64,000 bases of DNA from contig NC_092583.1 of the NCBI RefSeq assembly GCF_037975245.1, forward strand, positions 13,855,764 through 13,919,763, in the 5' to 3' direction. The position numbers and the translations under genes are program-made. The notes beneath the pieces were generated by a model. It saw only the letters and a program-made list of their open reading frames with translations, had not been told where the DNA came from and made no database searches. Shown piece by piece: positions 24,556-36,118 of the stretch. This DNA comes from Apostichopus japonicus. Its lineage: Eukaryota; Echinodermata; Holothuroidea; Aspidochirotida; Stichopodidae. Position 1 is the first letter of the stretch, and each line of letters starts with the position of its first letter.

Positions 24556-24621
24556 CTCACTGTTGGGATTTCGCTGAGCATTCCCAGAAGTAGTATTTTT
24601 GCTTTTTCATTAAAGTTTCCC
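24556..24621 (-). CDS. Candidate 66-nt minus-strand internal exon
   Basis: Minus strand: the acceptor has a good polypyrimidine tract (GGTTTCCCTTTCTATTCATGTAG). The donor AGTGAG|GTAAGTTTAC is nearly ideal. One of three frames is open across all 66 bases and gives GNFNE followed by KAKILLLGMLSEIPTV, which looks like an amphipathic helix. The exon is a multiple of three. It lies 0.9 kb downstream, on the same strand, of the candidate coding segment at 25510-25790, so both could belong to one gene. Phases do not join directly. The protein family is not recognised. Confidence 0.42.
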
Positions 24622-24907
24622 CTACATGAATAGAAAGGGAAACCATCGATCTTTCAACACCTCTCAGTGGCTGTTTATGGTGAATTTTTTATTCACCAAA
24701 AAAGAAGGGGCAAAAAAAAATCAGAGTTGTTGAAGACACTGAACTGAAGGGACCTGATTTTTGAATCCCCAAAAGATTTTTATAACTGCTCCAAGGTATA
24801 TTTAACAGGTCATGCACAAACCCAGGGAGGTTTGTATCAAATATGAGAATGAAATGTTAGAAAGTAGAGCTCACAAAGTTAAACATCCATTGAAATGTCA
24901 CATGAAT

Positions 24908-24922
24908 ACACACACACACACA
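24908..24922 (+). repeat. (AC)n microsatellite
   Basis: Seven AC units. Other dinucleotide runs in the window: (CA) at 21256-21268 and 41383-41402; (AT) at 26446-26462 and 46791-46840. Confidence 0.9.
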
Positions 24923-25210
24923 TTATTTAAAGGGTATTAAACTTTATGCTTAATATTCTTGTTGCCTTTATTCTCCTTGATAATGTAATAAAATTCAAAA
25001 TTTTCCTTCTAAAAATGGGTTTTCTATTTAATGGTAATGATTCAAAACAATTTGCAAAATTTATGTAAATATTAGAAAATTGGAAAAAGAAAGAAAACAT
25101 AGGAATCATAAATATGCATTGCAGCTGTATTGAAAATTAATTTACAAGATCTGTTTAAAGTGATTTGATCATTACCAATTTGTGGGGTGTATTGCGGATA
25201 TATATATATG

Positions 25211-25344
25211 TATATGATATTTATATTAATATTGTTCAGAGCATCTGGACCATTTTGAAAGATTGTTATATATATATACATATATATATATGATATTTAT
25301 ATTAATATTGTTCAGAGCATCTGGACCATTTTGAAAGATTGTTA
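25211..25344 (+). repeat. Perfect 58-bp tandem duplication, 76-bp period
   Basis: The 58 bases at 25211-25268, containing ATTGTTCAGAGCATCTGGAC, recur without a mismatch at 25287-25344. A TATATA-rich spacer separates them. Perfect identity means a recent event, or an assembly artefact around the (TA) run. Confidence 0.9.
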
Positions 25345-25509
25345 CGTTTATATGATTGACTGGGCGAATTGACCAGTGAACTTCAGGGTTTGACATATGG
25401 AAAACGGTTTGAATTCCTCTTGAGTGGCTCACAGTATGTGTCGTACCATTTGCTAATTTTTCAAAGAATTATAAAAAGGAAAGGGTCATGACTTTTAAAA
25501 AAAGACCCT

Positions 25510-25790
25510 CTAGCTAAGGTCTTTGCCTTTTTCCAGCTTTGCACAAAATTTACCGAAACTCATGCACCGGTTGACAGGTGCAATTAATGCAAGGTGAATG
25601 TATGAGAATGACCTCTTCGTGAGTTGTCCAAGCAACTGCTGACCATTGCCAGGACCACTCAGCGCACCCAGCAGGACCCCTATCTTCTCTTCATTACGGT
25701 TGAATATACGAACACCTCTGGTCATTAGTCGGCGGTGTTGTCGCCAACGTTCGCAGTCTCCTGTCCGGTGTATTAAAATACTTGAATCGA
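25510..25790 (-). CDS. Candidate minus-strand exon with CARD/death-fold-like pattern
   Basis: Minus strand: an acceptor TTTTTATATCCCATACAG ends just above 25790. One frame is then open for 92 codons to a TAG at 25510-25512. G+C and CpG are clearly higher than in neighbouring DNA. The peptide has DCERWRQHRRLMTRG followed by a short acidic turn and NEEKIGVLLGALSGPGNGQQ, then a leucine-rich last helix. This order resembles helices 3-6 of CARD domains (K..LL..L..GP....LL..L). The resemblance is my reading, not a search result. A possible donor, TTTCG|GTAAAT at 25553, would remove the last 14 residues and the stop. No Met start with upstream stop suits a first exon. Confidence 0.42.
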
Positions 25791-25819
25791 CTGTATGGGA
25801 TATAAAAAGTTGAACGATA

Positions 25820-25845
25820 AAATTAAAATATATATATTTTAATTT
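25820..25845. other. 26-bp perfect AT palindrome
   Basis: AAATTAAAATATA and its exact complement TATATTTTAATTT meet at 25832/25833. It lies 30 bp upstream (minus strand) of the acceptor of the segment at 25510-25790. AT-rich palindromes are common, so significance is unknown. Confidence 0.8.
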
Positions 25846-26481
25846 GAAGTACTTAGTTTGCGATTTATTAAATTTTACTTGCCATATAGTCAGAGGTTAA
25901 AATAATTTTTTGTCTTTTTAATCTTTTCAAAGGTTAACTTTGCCTGGAGCGGTCAGTCCAGTTCACTTTTCTTTATACGATTAAATGGACTGACAGTGAT
26001 ATACACAGTCATACCATCATTGCCTGTGAATTTTGTTTACGTCGTCATAATATATATATATTTTTTTGAGCGAAACACTCAAAATAAACGATTAATAGGA
26101 CTTTTACAAAAGTGTGCTCACCATTAGCGAAAAACAGCCAGACGTGAGAGGCTGCCAAATTTCATTCACACTGATTTTAGCAGCTTTTTTTATAGAACTT
26201 GCTTAAGTAAATTTTTGGGTGGTTTTGGATGAGAAAATGAAGGAACTCTTTCCCAGGGCAACTTGCAGAGTTCTTTATAATTTTCAATTCCAATTTGTGG
26301 AACTAGTACTGTAGCATATATCTACCAGCCTATTATAAACCCAGATCATTCATTGAACTGTAGATATAATGTCAGAGGGTAGTAGATAATTAGGTTGGAC
26401 TATGAAATATGTACAAAATTCCATATCAGATGGATGTCAAAGAGCTATATATATATATATATCTCCCTTACTTCAGCGCTG

Positions 26482-26721
26482 ATGTACATCCTGTTGATGC
26501 TTGCGTGCCTCTTTATTGATCAAGTGGAAACCAGCTCTGATGTAATTTTCATTGTTCCAGTCAAATTTTTGGATGATCATCAGAGAGTTGTAAATGAAAG
26601 TAAAAATACGGAAGACGAGTCATTCTTCTTTTGTCTGTGTAGATCTTTTCATTCTTCAATCAGTTCAGGAATTATCAAGCTGATTATCAGCCACGAATCT
26701 TCCCAATTTTATAACCCATAG
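26482..26721 (+). CDS. Candidate short secreted protein or last exon
   Basis: A (AT) run and the acceptor-like TATCTCCCTTACTTCAG end at 26476. Five bases later an ATG opens 79 codons to TAG at 26719-26721. The first 14 residues (MYILLMLACLFIDQ) look like a signal peptide. The rest is mixed polar sequence containing IFIVPVKFLDDHQRVVNES and a Cys pair (FFFCLCRS), more like protein than translated repeat. The frame is also open upstream through the acceptor. An ATTAAA lies near 26732. A 5'-UTR intron followed by a one-exon CDS would explain the layout. No family is recognised. Confidence 0.38.
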   Translation: MYILLMLACLFIDQVETSSDVIFIVPVKFLDDHQRVVNESKNTEDESFFFCLCRSFHSSISSGIIKLIISHESSQFYNP

Positions 26722-26734
26722 AAAACGTGTCATT

Positions 26735-28740
26735 AAAAAGCTTGCACATTGCGACAAATAGATACATCGTAATTTTAAACTTAAATGGTGATTTTGAGAC
26801 AGAAATGTGGCATTAATTAAATTTGAGTTGGGTTGGCTGCAGATTTGTAATCATTGAGAGGAGGGGGTACTGTCAGTGATTTTGGAATTGAAGTCTTTAA
26901 GAAGAATATTTCTAACAGTAATCTTTCTTTTGCATGTGACACATATTAAGACAAAAAAAAGACTAAGACTCTAGTGTTACAATTTTTTTTAAATGGAATG
27001 AAATCATTAGTTAATATTATATATTTTACTTCAAATTTGGTAAGTTCTACCAATTTTAATCTTACTTTGGGTTAAAACTACTGGTGTGGTGAAATAACAG
27101 GACTTTTGAAAACTAAACACAAGACCACAAGCTGGTTCATGGTCGGTTTCTGATAGCCAGCAATTTAAATAAAATTTTTTTAGTTTCAGTTGATGTTTTT
27201 ACCTGAACTTGCTAAACAAATTCTATCCTTATTCTTTTTCTAATTTGTAAAAACAGAGACCATTCCAAACAAAAAAAGGAAAAAAATTCAGATTTCAGAA
27301 AATGTTAACATGGTCGGCCTATGGCCTTCCTTTGTCCCTATTGCTATATTAGTTTGCTGTCTGAATAGTAAAAATGATGGTGTTGTCTTCTGTTGTTATG
27401 AGTAGTTTTTCCTGTTGTCAAAGATCAGAGTTGAAGGGCTGTAGTAGTAGCCAGTGCTTCTGCTGTAATACTTGCATCCCAAGTGAATAAACACGATAGC
27501 GTCATGTTCTGGCCAAGATGGTTTTTGATTTAGCATTGTGCACACACAAGTTGCAAAATTGAATTATCCAGGCAATCTCTTGTGCCGCCGGAATGAAATT
27601 AGGGAGAAATGCCAAATGACAGATTTTCTTTGCTCGGTATAAATTGTCCGTGGTGCGCTGGAAATGACACTGAAACCCAAAATTGACAATTAGGTTTATT
27701 TGTGGAAGATAATGAGAATGCTGCCACCAATATTGGGGAATGTATTTTATGTTTATTACATTATCACACCTAAAACAACATTAATAAAATATAAAAATGG
27801 AACAAACTGTCAACCAAGCCATAATACAATGACATTAACTTTGAAATACTGCCCTCTTTATATATGGGACATTTAACCAGAAATAGTTTGAAGCAAAATT
27901 GTCTTATGTTTGGAAAAAGTGGAAATTCCATAGTTGGCTGAGCTGTCTCAAGCACACTCCAAGCTCAACGATAACTCCACTGATTCTTTGAAGAAAGGCA
28001 GTTTGTATTGTCTCGGTTTCGAAAGAGAACTTTTGTTGTTGTTGATACTTTTGCTTTGACAAAGAATTTTTACAATCCTGTTTCAAACCAAGGTCTTAAT
28101 GAACAGAATCCTAGTGAAGGTCTGCTTAGTTATCCACATTGGTTGTTTGCTCCCCTCCCTTCCCCATTCCCTACCCCCTTACTCTCATGTCTTCCCATAT
28201 CCCTTCTCTCTCCATGTAGTATCCAAGATTGAGTAATCTTTTTGTTCCAATGTAAACCTGCTAGAACATTTCATCATCATCAAGTTCTCACATCATTTCC
28301 AAAAGCAGTGGCGAAAAATAGGAACGGGAAAGAAATGTTGACATTGGGCAAAGAAAGTTCCCAGATGTTGTACAGTTACATATATATGTTTAAATATATG
28401 TTTGGTTTCTATAATAGTTATATATATATACATATGTTTTTATATACGTTTGGTTTCAATAGTACTTGCATACAGTACTCCTGGTTGGAATGAAATCCAT
28501 TTCTAGAGCTCAATTTAACCCATGATCATCATCGAATTGGAGTGTGATATGAATAAGTTGTGTCTTCTCTAATGAAACACACTACTAACAAATACATACC
28601 AAAGAAACAACCCCAAGCACTCAATTTATATAGATGTATATGTATGAAAAAATAACGTACATCTTATTCTTTTAACCACTTAGATTAGTTTAAAGCTTCG
28701 TATATATATGATGTTATGCTGCCTCATGTTACAATTAGAT
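26735..28740. other. Non-coding stretch
   Basis: AT-rich, with TATATA/TATATG runs at 28380-28450. A pyrimidine-rich patch at 28145-28220 gives a chance 74-codon frame. One donor-like TTTG|GTAAGT at 27051 has no convincing exon. Confidence 0.4.
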
Positions 28741-28814
28741 GTATTAAGGCTGGTGGTAAATACCCCACCATGAAGCAAAAGGCCTTGAAAGGCCTGCCTG
28801 GCCCAAAATTTGAT

Positions 28815-28965
28815 AAGTAAGATAATGAGCTGCCGCTGTGTCTGTGGCGGATTGAATGTCAGTTCTTATAACCGGAGAGTAAGCCCACCGCTGAGCGTTG
28901 CAAAAGACACCATTCCTGAACACGATGACACGAATGGGGGGTCCCATCACAAGTTAGAGAAATTT
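28815..28965 (-). CDS. GC-rich island open on both strands, weak exon call
   Basis: A ~150-bp island near 50% G+C in AT-rich flanks. On the minus strand a frame runs from a possible acceptor (CATCGTGTTCAG, exon from about 28920) through NGVFCNAQRWAYSPVIRT to a stop at 28744. Just upstream the frame reads IRVIVFRNG, faintly like the start of a doublecortin repeat (…RNG…). The following residues do not continue that pattern. The plus strand is also open. Could equally be a transposon fragment. Confidence 0.18.
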
Positions 28966-28989
28966 AGATCAAAGAGAAAGAAAGGTCGT

Positions 28990-30100
28990 CTCTGGATGGT
29001 TAGGAAGAGGAGGATATTCCTTCTCCTTACTATTATTAATGGATACGAGTAATATGTTGATAGGACAATAGTAGCACAGCACACAACAATTGGGTGTTAA
29101 CAGGGAGATCTACTTCATCTTAAGGGTCACACAAGATGCAAGTTGGCAGTAAACAAGATGGAAAGAGATAAATTTTTATTGGTTGACATGTCAATTATTA
29201 AAGTACTTCAGAGTCTGAATAGACAAACACGGAACTGGCATTCTCCAAGAAAGGTCTTTGAACTTGATTGAAGTGAAAGGTTGGGTGATATTGATATCAT
29301 AATGGTATTATTTTATGTTGTGAATATTCATAATTTCATATATCAAGTTCATGCATAGTATAGCTGTGTAATTTCATTGACAGGTGCAGTGTTTAAACCA
29401 TGAATCCAGTACAAGTGCAAGATTGTAAAATGTTTTTTTGCACAGATGTAGATGTGGATTTTTAACAGACCCTGATAAATTGGGCTTTTCGAAAACAAAG
29501 AAAAAAAGATAGAAAAAAAGGATCCAATCAAACAATTAAATAAAAAAACAAAAGCTAGCTAGAATATATAAAATTTGGTTTCTTTTGCAATAAGTTGCAT
29601 TGCTTCTCATTTCCAGACTTCCTAACCACAAGGGAAAAATTTCAGATCAATCAAACCTGAATGAGGCCCTCCCTCTTTAAAAGAAAAAAGAAAACAACTG
29701 AAAATGCAAACCTTTGTACAAATGCAGCATGAATAATACTTTCTATATCAAGGAAGGAGGCCACCCCCCCCCCCTCCCCTAACTCCAAAAGCAAAAAATA
29801 ATGGAGAAATGTTTGTTAACGATGATAAGGATTCTACTAATTAGCGCCTTTAAACAGTGAAGTCATTTCACCATTTCACTTACAAGTTAAGCATATCTCT
29901 CTGACAAAAACATGTTACTCAATAGTTTTCATAGTCATGGGATGGAAAGTTTTATATTATATGCATCATCGATACCTGCGTGAACGATAATGAGATGTTT
30001 CTTGAATATATGCATGGCTAATGAACCTCATATTATTTTAATTTTATACGAACAGAAATATGCCTAACGTGAAAACTGAGGGAGCTTTTTGAAAATGGTC
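28990..30100. other. Non-coding stretch
   Basis: No coding or mobile signal. A C10-rich patch is at 29763-29777 and A-rich runs at 29500-29550. Confidence 0.45.
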
Positions 30101-30125
30101 TTAACAATGACTAGATTTTCTTTGT

Positions 30126-30461
30126 GGGGGGCGGAAGTATCATTCCGCCCCCCGCTTCGCAAGTCAGAAAACCCCTTTTTCATTTCTCAATAAATGATAA
30201 CAACATTCGTCATTGGTGCTCAGAACATTTTGGCAGAAAAAAAATCTCATTTGGAGCACCAAATTGCATCTAATGCCAGGTGAAAATGCAAAATTATTGA
30301 CAAAATAGAGTGGGTGTTAAAGTGTGCTATATTGCACCAAATTGCATCTGAGGCCACCTGGAAATGCAAAAAATTGCACCCCCTCCCCTTAGACCCCTCC
30401 CTCCCTCAGGCCGGCCATCAGTCTTCAGCCCCCCACTCAAAAGTATCTTCCTACGCCACTG
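30126..30461 (-). mobile_element. Degenerate hAT-type element (one end visible)
   Basis: The right edge CCTACGCCACTG (30450-30461) reads CAGTGGCGTAGG on the minus strand, a hAT-style CAG...CTG terminus related to the 373-bp element at 40960-41332. Inside there is a 76-bp-spaced pair containing CACCAAATTGCATCT (about 30257 and 30334). At the left, a perfect 10-bp stem GGGGGGCGGA / TCCGCCCCCC (30126-30153) closes an 8-base loop. No matching left terminus or 8-bp target duplication was found, so it is probably truncated. Confidence 0.5.
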
Positions 30462-30469
30462 TGTGCATA

Positions 30470-33400
30470 TCTATAAGATGCAGTTGTGACGTGTTCTTAC
30501 CTTGACAGTCATCTTCGTAACTATATTTAAGTACTAGTGCCCTCTATGTGGTCTTGCTTTTATTTTCAACTGACTGCGGCGGATAGTACTAGTTCACCGG
30601 ACTGATCTGAAAATTTTCACAGCTTTTGTGTCAGTGAAAATGATTCAAATCACAACAAAGAGTGTGATTGTGAGGTGTAGGATTATGTATTTGTACCTTG
30701 CCTTGTGTCATGTTAAAGTTAACTTTCTGTTATTAAATTTAGACCTAAGGATTTTTGGTGCAAAACGTCAGAAAAAATGATTCTGTGAAGTAAAGAAGTG
30801 ACAAGGCACTCACTCTCTCTCTCTTGTAAAGGCTGCAAAGTGCTTACAGATTTATGGGATCTAGATTGTTTAATTAGTTTAATTAGTGTTCTATATAAAA
30901 GTAAATAGCTGAATTTATCTGCATTCTGAAAGCTATGATGGCTTTTTGAGTATGCACTGTAGAATTTCAAATTAATTTAAATGTTGTATTTGCAAACTGA
31001 ATGATCTCTTAGACCAGGGGGGGGGGGGGGTACAGTGTCTTTGGGTCTGCTTAATATCAGTCTATCATTCGATGTCTGTAAGAATTTTAAGAAGATTTGC
31101 AAAAATAAGTGTTCGTCTCTGAAAAGTATGAATGCAATCATTTGGTAGTTCATAATTGGAAACTCGCAGATCTGAAAATTATGAAGACAGTGGTCTCAAG
31201 GTTTCAAATTTGAGCTATTTACTGGCTAGTTTGGCTAGTGGATGATGCTGTTTGCTGCCACTTAGAAAAAAGAAGCACCGGCAACTTGTCTGCCATTAGG
31301 CATTCAGAACTTAAACACATGGTCAGGTTTAACAATCCTCAGTCAAATAATTGGCATGATTTCAATATCTCTATTATTAGGCTGCTCTGAAAAGCCTGTA
31401 CAGTAACTGATGTGTAATATTGTAATTCATATTGTAATTCAGGGGAATGCCAGTGAGAGAAATTAGCCAGTCGATTTATTTATTTTTTTGAAATCAAAGG
31501 CATTGTTTAGCAAGTGGCATAAAATTGTATAATTCTAGACCTGGGTCTGACTCATAATACCTGCATTATTCATTATTCTTATTTTTCTACTATGTATTTG
31601 CTCTTAACACTACTGCACGAATTGTTAATAGTGAAACCACGGTTGGTTGGTGTAAGCACTTTCACAACAAGCAGTTATTGTCTCCGTTCTGCCTTGCAGA
31701 ACGTAGCCCGATCTATTCTACATTTTATCTTTTGTCATCGCCCCGTAAATTCTTCCACCACGCCTGGAAATGTTTTTATCTTTCGGTGACATTCTCACTT
31801 CGCATTCTCTTCCGCGGTCTGTTAAGTCAGCAAAGCAATTCTGTCATTTTATTTTTTTATTTTTACTTCCTTATCTATAAAAAAAAAAAAAATTCCTGTT
31901 GGAACATAAAGGATAAAAAAAAAGAAGGTGAGAGGGGGCAGGCTACAATCTGGAAGAAGAGAGGGAGAAGAAGAAAAAAGTGCTAGTGAACCAACCTACT
32001 TATTTCTCATCAAGGCTCTTTTCATTATCCTGCTGACTCAATTACCATCAGAACAGTTGAAATAAAAACAGGGAAGAAAATGTGTTTTAGTCACATTTTT
32101 TAAAGAGAATCAGTTTCAGTATACAACCTTGACAGTCAAACAGCCATAATAGCTAAACTTTCCAATGGAGGAGAATTTAGTCGCAGCACAGTTGGCCTGT
32201 GACAGAAGTAGGTCCTTTTTTTATCTCCTCTTCCTCACAGCCTGAATTTTCTACTTTCTTTTAAAAAGAGAAATAAATTTACTCTGAAGTAGTGTTTCAT
32301 GTCATGGCTGTAAAAGTTCCTATTTTTTTCTTCTTCTCACGTAGCGGTAATCGGGTCTCGCGTACTTTAAATTGCAAACTGAGAAAGATATATCTCTCCT
32401 GGAAATGCCAATAAGAACATGTTTCTTTGGGGGGGGGGGAGGGGCAGGGAGGAAGGGGGGTATTGTTCAACTAGAATCGTTATCTAAATCAGATTCTATA
32501 TCATTATTTCAGCGCAATTCTTTTTTCTTGAAGTAATTTACTTAAAATGAATATTTTGGATGTAAAGCAAGTACTTGTCTGCATATAGTACTGTATATTT
32601 TCAGTAATAGAGGTCAGCTACAAAACTCTGCACAGAAAAATGGCTTCCTAACGAAATTTGATCATCTGACAAACCACATTAAACCTGCTTTTACAAAACA
32701 TTGAGAAGGTGACTCACTGAGGCACATTCATATGTTGATTTTGCTTGTCCCCATACCCCCCCTCCCATTCGTCGCCCTCTTTGGCACCATCCCTTTCTCC
32801 TCCTTTTTACCTTACTGACCTCTTTTTTGCTTCCTTTCATTGCTAAAGAATAATGCAGGGAATAATATATATAAAATATATAAAAGTGCAAAGATGTGTA
32901 GAAATTTCTGTAGATATGAACCAAATTTTACATTTCTACATGAGACAAAAAGCCCAGAGCCTTCAAAAGAAGTGGTACACAAATGTGTAAATTATTCCAT
33001 GTAATGGTGAATGATGGGTTACAGTATAGCTGTGTCTGGCACCAGTTGTCATATCCTGTGCCTACCCATAGTGTAGAATTGTAGGAATTCCTTCACTTAA
33101 CACTGTGTCAGTATGTTTTTTAATAGTTATAATTCTGTATAGGATTAAAACCAGCAAAACTACTTTTGCCTGAAAAGAAAAATGCCAGTGTCAATTATAA
33201 TCGATCTTGTTAAACTACTCTTGTATTAGTCCTATTTGTTCTCCTTGATGAAAAATGCCACTACTTTTGGCTCATTACCTACCTCCCCATTCCTTTCATT
33301 CCATCTCTTCCCCATAGTTTTCCTCTGTCCACCCCCACCCCACTCCTTGCAATCCTTAATTTGAAAGTGTAGGTAACAAAGATGGCAGCAGCCAGTTGTC

Positions 33401-34030
33401 AGTATATATATTTTTGCTATTCAAGATGACTTCTTCTCATCAACAGCAGAACACTCATTCTTTGAAATGGAAAATGATGAATATTGATATTCTGCAACAA
33501 GCAAAAGAAAATGATTAATATTCATATTCATATTCTGCAACAAGAAAAAGAAAATGAAAATGAAAGAAAGACCTTAGATTAGAAAAAGAAAACGGGCCAA
33601 TGAAAGAGGGTAAAATCCGTGTATTTGCAATGAATTATTGATGAATTGAATATGAGATTTCATCTGTTAGGAAAGGAAGAAAAAAATAAAACTGTTTTGT
33701 TGGATTGGGAACAGTTTTACACTTTGAGGAATCTCATTTAGTAAGGCTCTTGTAGTTAGTTAGCCTCAAAGATAGTCTTGGGGGTTAAATGCCATCACAC
33801 CTGTTGTAGACATGATTCATTTAAGCCTCAAGTGAGAGGAATGGTTTCTTAGTCTAAATTTCTCTAGAGTGAACTGTGAAAAATTTGATCTTCCAGGTTG
33901 AGAAGTGCCCTAGATTTGATGGATGGGTTTGTGAGAGAGGAGGCATAGTACTAACAGCAGCTTGGCAAAGTTTCAAGTACAGTTTTGAAATTTGTATGTC
34001 CCAAATTTATATGCAAAGAACTTAGGAAAT
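30470..34030. other. Non-coding stretch
   Basis: Contains a G13 run at 31018-31030, an A13 run near 31879, and a G-rich tract at 32430-32460. A 65-codon ATG frame at 31592-31789 starts with a hydrophobic MYLLLTLLHELLIV but has a poor start context and no other support. A direct repeat of about 40 bp with ATATTCTGCAACAAG lies at 33480-33550. Confidence 0.4.
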
Positions 34031-34842
34031 AAATATCCAAGTATCTCACCTTTTCATCTTCCTATGTTGTGAATGTTTACCTCAGTTTTTCAGAAAATTG
34101 AAAGGTAAAAAATAGTAATTTAAAAATCTGTCTAAATTCCCCTTTTCCCTCATTAAACAAGGTTTTTTGTCTCCGACCCAGTATACATGGAGCTGCTTTC
34201 TCCCTCTGATGTAAGTCATTTGGAGAAGTTCTCATTCCTTTCAAAACAAACCATTACAGTGAAATCTTCCTTCCCCACCTCATCCTCCCACTCCCCTCCG
34301 TTCACATTGTGAGAAGATCTTATATTTCTTTCCCACCAAACACATTCACACATTTGCATACACGCACACACAGACACATATAGAGGCTGAAGCAGCTAGT
34401 GTTGGCGTCCTATCTTTCTTCCACTCTGCAAATATTCAACAGCTTGCGCAAGCTGACTGCATTTTGTTTACTTCAAATTATCACATCAAAGGGGATGTTT
34501 GTAAAAATCAATAAAGAAAATCACATGAAAATACAATGTAATCCTATATATATTTATTTTGAAGGACTTGATTTTTTGAATTTGGTGAAGCTCAAACCAT
34601 ATCTGTAAATAAGTATTTGCAAATCAAATCAGAGTTGTATATATGAAAAAGATGACTTTGAATTTATGTTTTATTGTGCATTCACTATAAACAGCAATTG
34701 TGATCATATTTTGTTCATTACTGCTATTTTAGGCCTCTTCTGCCAACCGGTTTCAACATTTGAGAATATTTGACTTCAAAACTGACCAGGTTCTTTCAAT
34801 TTTACCTTTTTTTTCTTCTCTCTCTCTCTCCTGCTGCCTTAC

Positions 34843-34964
34843 CAGTCAGTCTCCTCGCAAAAGTAGTGCCAGCAAAATATTTTCTCCATCTTAGTTAAAA
34901 AAACATCAAGTTTAATTTTCTGTAAGTTGGCTACGAGGGGGTCATTGACCGATGCTGTGACCAT
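34843..34964 (-). CDS. Candidate first coding exon, minus strand
   Basis: Minus strand: an ATG at 34964 in a favourable context (GAGGATGG) opens 40 codons and ends exactly at a strong donor, ACTG|GTAAGG (donor bases 34837-34842). The peptide includes MVTASVNDPLVANLQKIKL and ends KIFCWHYFCEETD. The frame is also open for 23 codons above the ATG, so an internal exon is possible. Immediately upstream (34965-35260) the DNA is CpG-rich, as expected of a promoter or first exon. No family is recognised. The neat coincidence of Kozak ATG, open frame and donor is the reason for the call. Confidence 0.4.
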
Positions 34965-35260
34965 CCTCCTCCAGCGTACTAATATTATGCAGGCTTCTAC
35001 TCGCCGTGTTCTTTCACTCAATTTCAACGTCACAGCCTGTGTCTAAGAGCAACCCGTCACACTATATCGGATGCCTATACATTAATATGAAGTTGCTCCA
35101 TAAGATTTGAAACGACAATTCGCTTGCGAATGTAACCCCGATAATCAAGACGGACTATTTTCTTGAGAGCGTCGGTCGGTATGTTGCTACCGTTATCCGG
35201 TGAGGCTACAGAGTTTAGCGACTGATTGGTCTCCGAAGATAGATATAGACATTTGATTTC
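34965..35260. promoter_or_regulatory. CpG-rich promoter-like segment
   Basis: CpG is frequent (TCGCCGTG, AACGACAATTCGCTTGCGAA, AGCGTCGGTCGG, TTATCCGG) against a CpG-poor background. It lies directly upstream of the minus-strand ATG at 34964. On the plus strand it ends in a donor-like ATCCG|GTGAGG at 35200, preceded by a frame open for 30 codons. A divergent (two-way) promoter serving the minus exon and a plus-strand transcript leading to 36119 is one reading. No TATA box is evident. Confidence 0.3.
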
Positions 35261-36118
35261 AGATTTGGGAATGACTTAAGATGTCCCTCTGGTCATGTCG
35301 TATTTGATTTTGGGCTGGTTACGAGACTTGTAGGACATGGAAACGATGATTATTCGGGAGAGAAGAGGACGAAAATAATAGCTATAAATTAAAGGGGGGT
35401 GCAGCTTTATAGAGTAAATCTGAAGTTCATCGACCGTACATGTGTCCCTATTCCCAACCAAAAGGTGAACCAAGAAATTGCCGTTGCTACGTGTTTGGTA
35501 TTCCCTTCCCCATAAAATGGTCCTTCTTCCCTATCTCATCTCACCACGAGGGGAGTCGTGAAGTATCCATCGTATATGTATTTTTTAATGGATTTTCACA
35601 TCCGTGAAGGAGCGTTGAGATGTTGGGTTTGCTTTCTTATGGAGTGCCTTATGACTAGCCTGTGGTGTCATATATCTCATACTGCAACAAGCGGACAGAC
35701 AACAGTTTATTTTTTATTCTCTACGTTTATGCAGTAGTGGTCGATGAAGAAAGAAAAAAAAGGCAAGATGCAAATTCTTTGCCTCTTCTCTCTTCCTTCA
35801 GTTCTTATGCTTTCTCTCATCGATGAGAATATCATTTCATGTTTTGAAAAGTTCATATCGTTTTCATTTGGTAATTTAAGATTGCGACCTTCTTTTACAG
35901 AATTTAACTTTTTGACATCTCGTCGTCAAAGGCTTCGAAAGTTCATGATTTAAAAGATGTATTTTTTTGTTGGAGTGTAACTCTGTATAATTCTGTATAT
36001 CTACACAATTATTAACTGAAACTACAGTATGATCATGAAAAGTGATCTATGTGATGTTAAACCATCTGGCCGCTACAATTCAGCGACTGATTTTAAGAAC
36101 TGATTAATTTTGTTACAG

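Noticed and set aside
28890-28935. Doublecortin domain
   Set aside because: Only IRVIVFRNG resembles the family start; the next 30 residues do not fit.
34021-34110. Minus-strand donor GAAAAG|GTGAGATAC
   Set aside because: Strong donor, but the only upstream acceptors leave exons of 12-31 bases; not convincing.
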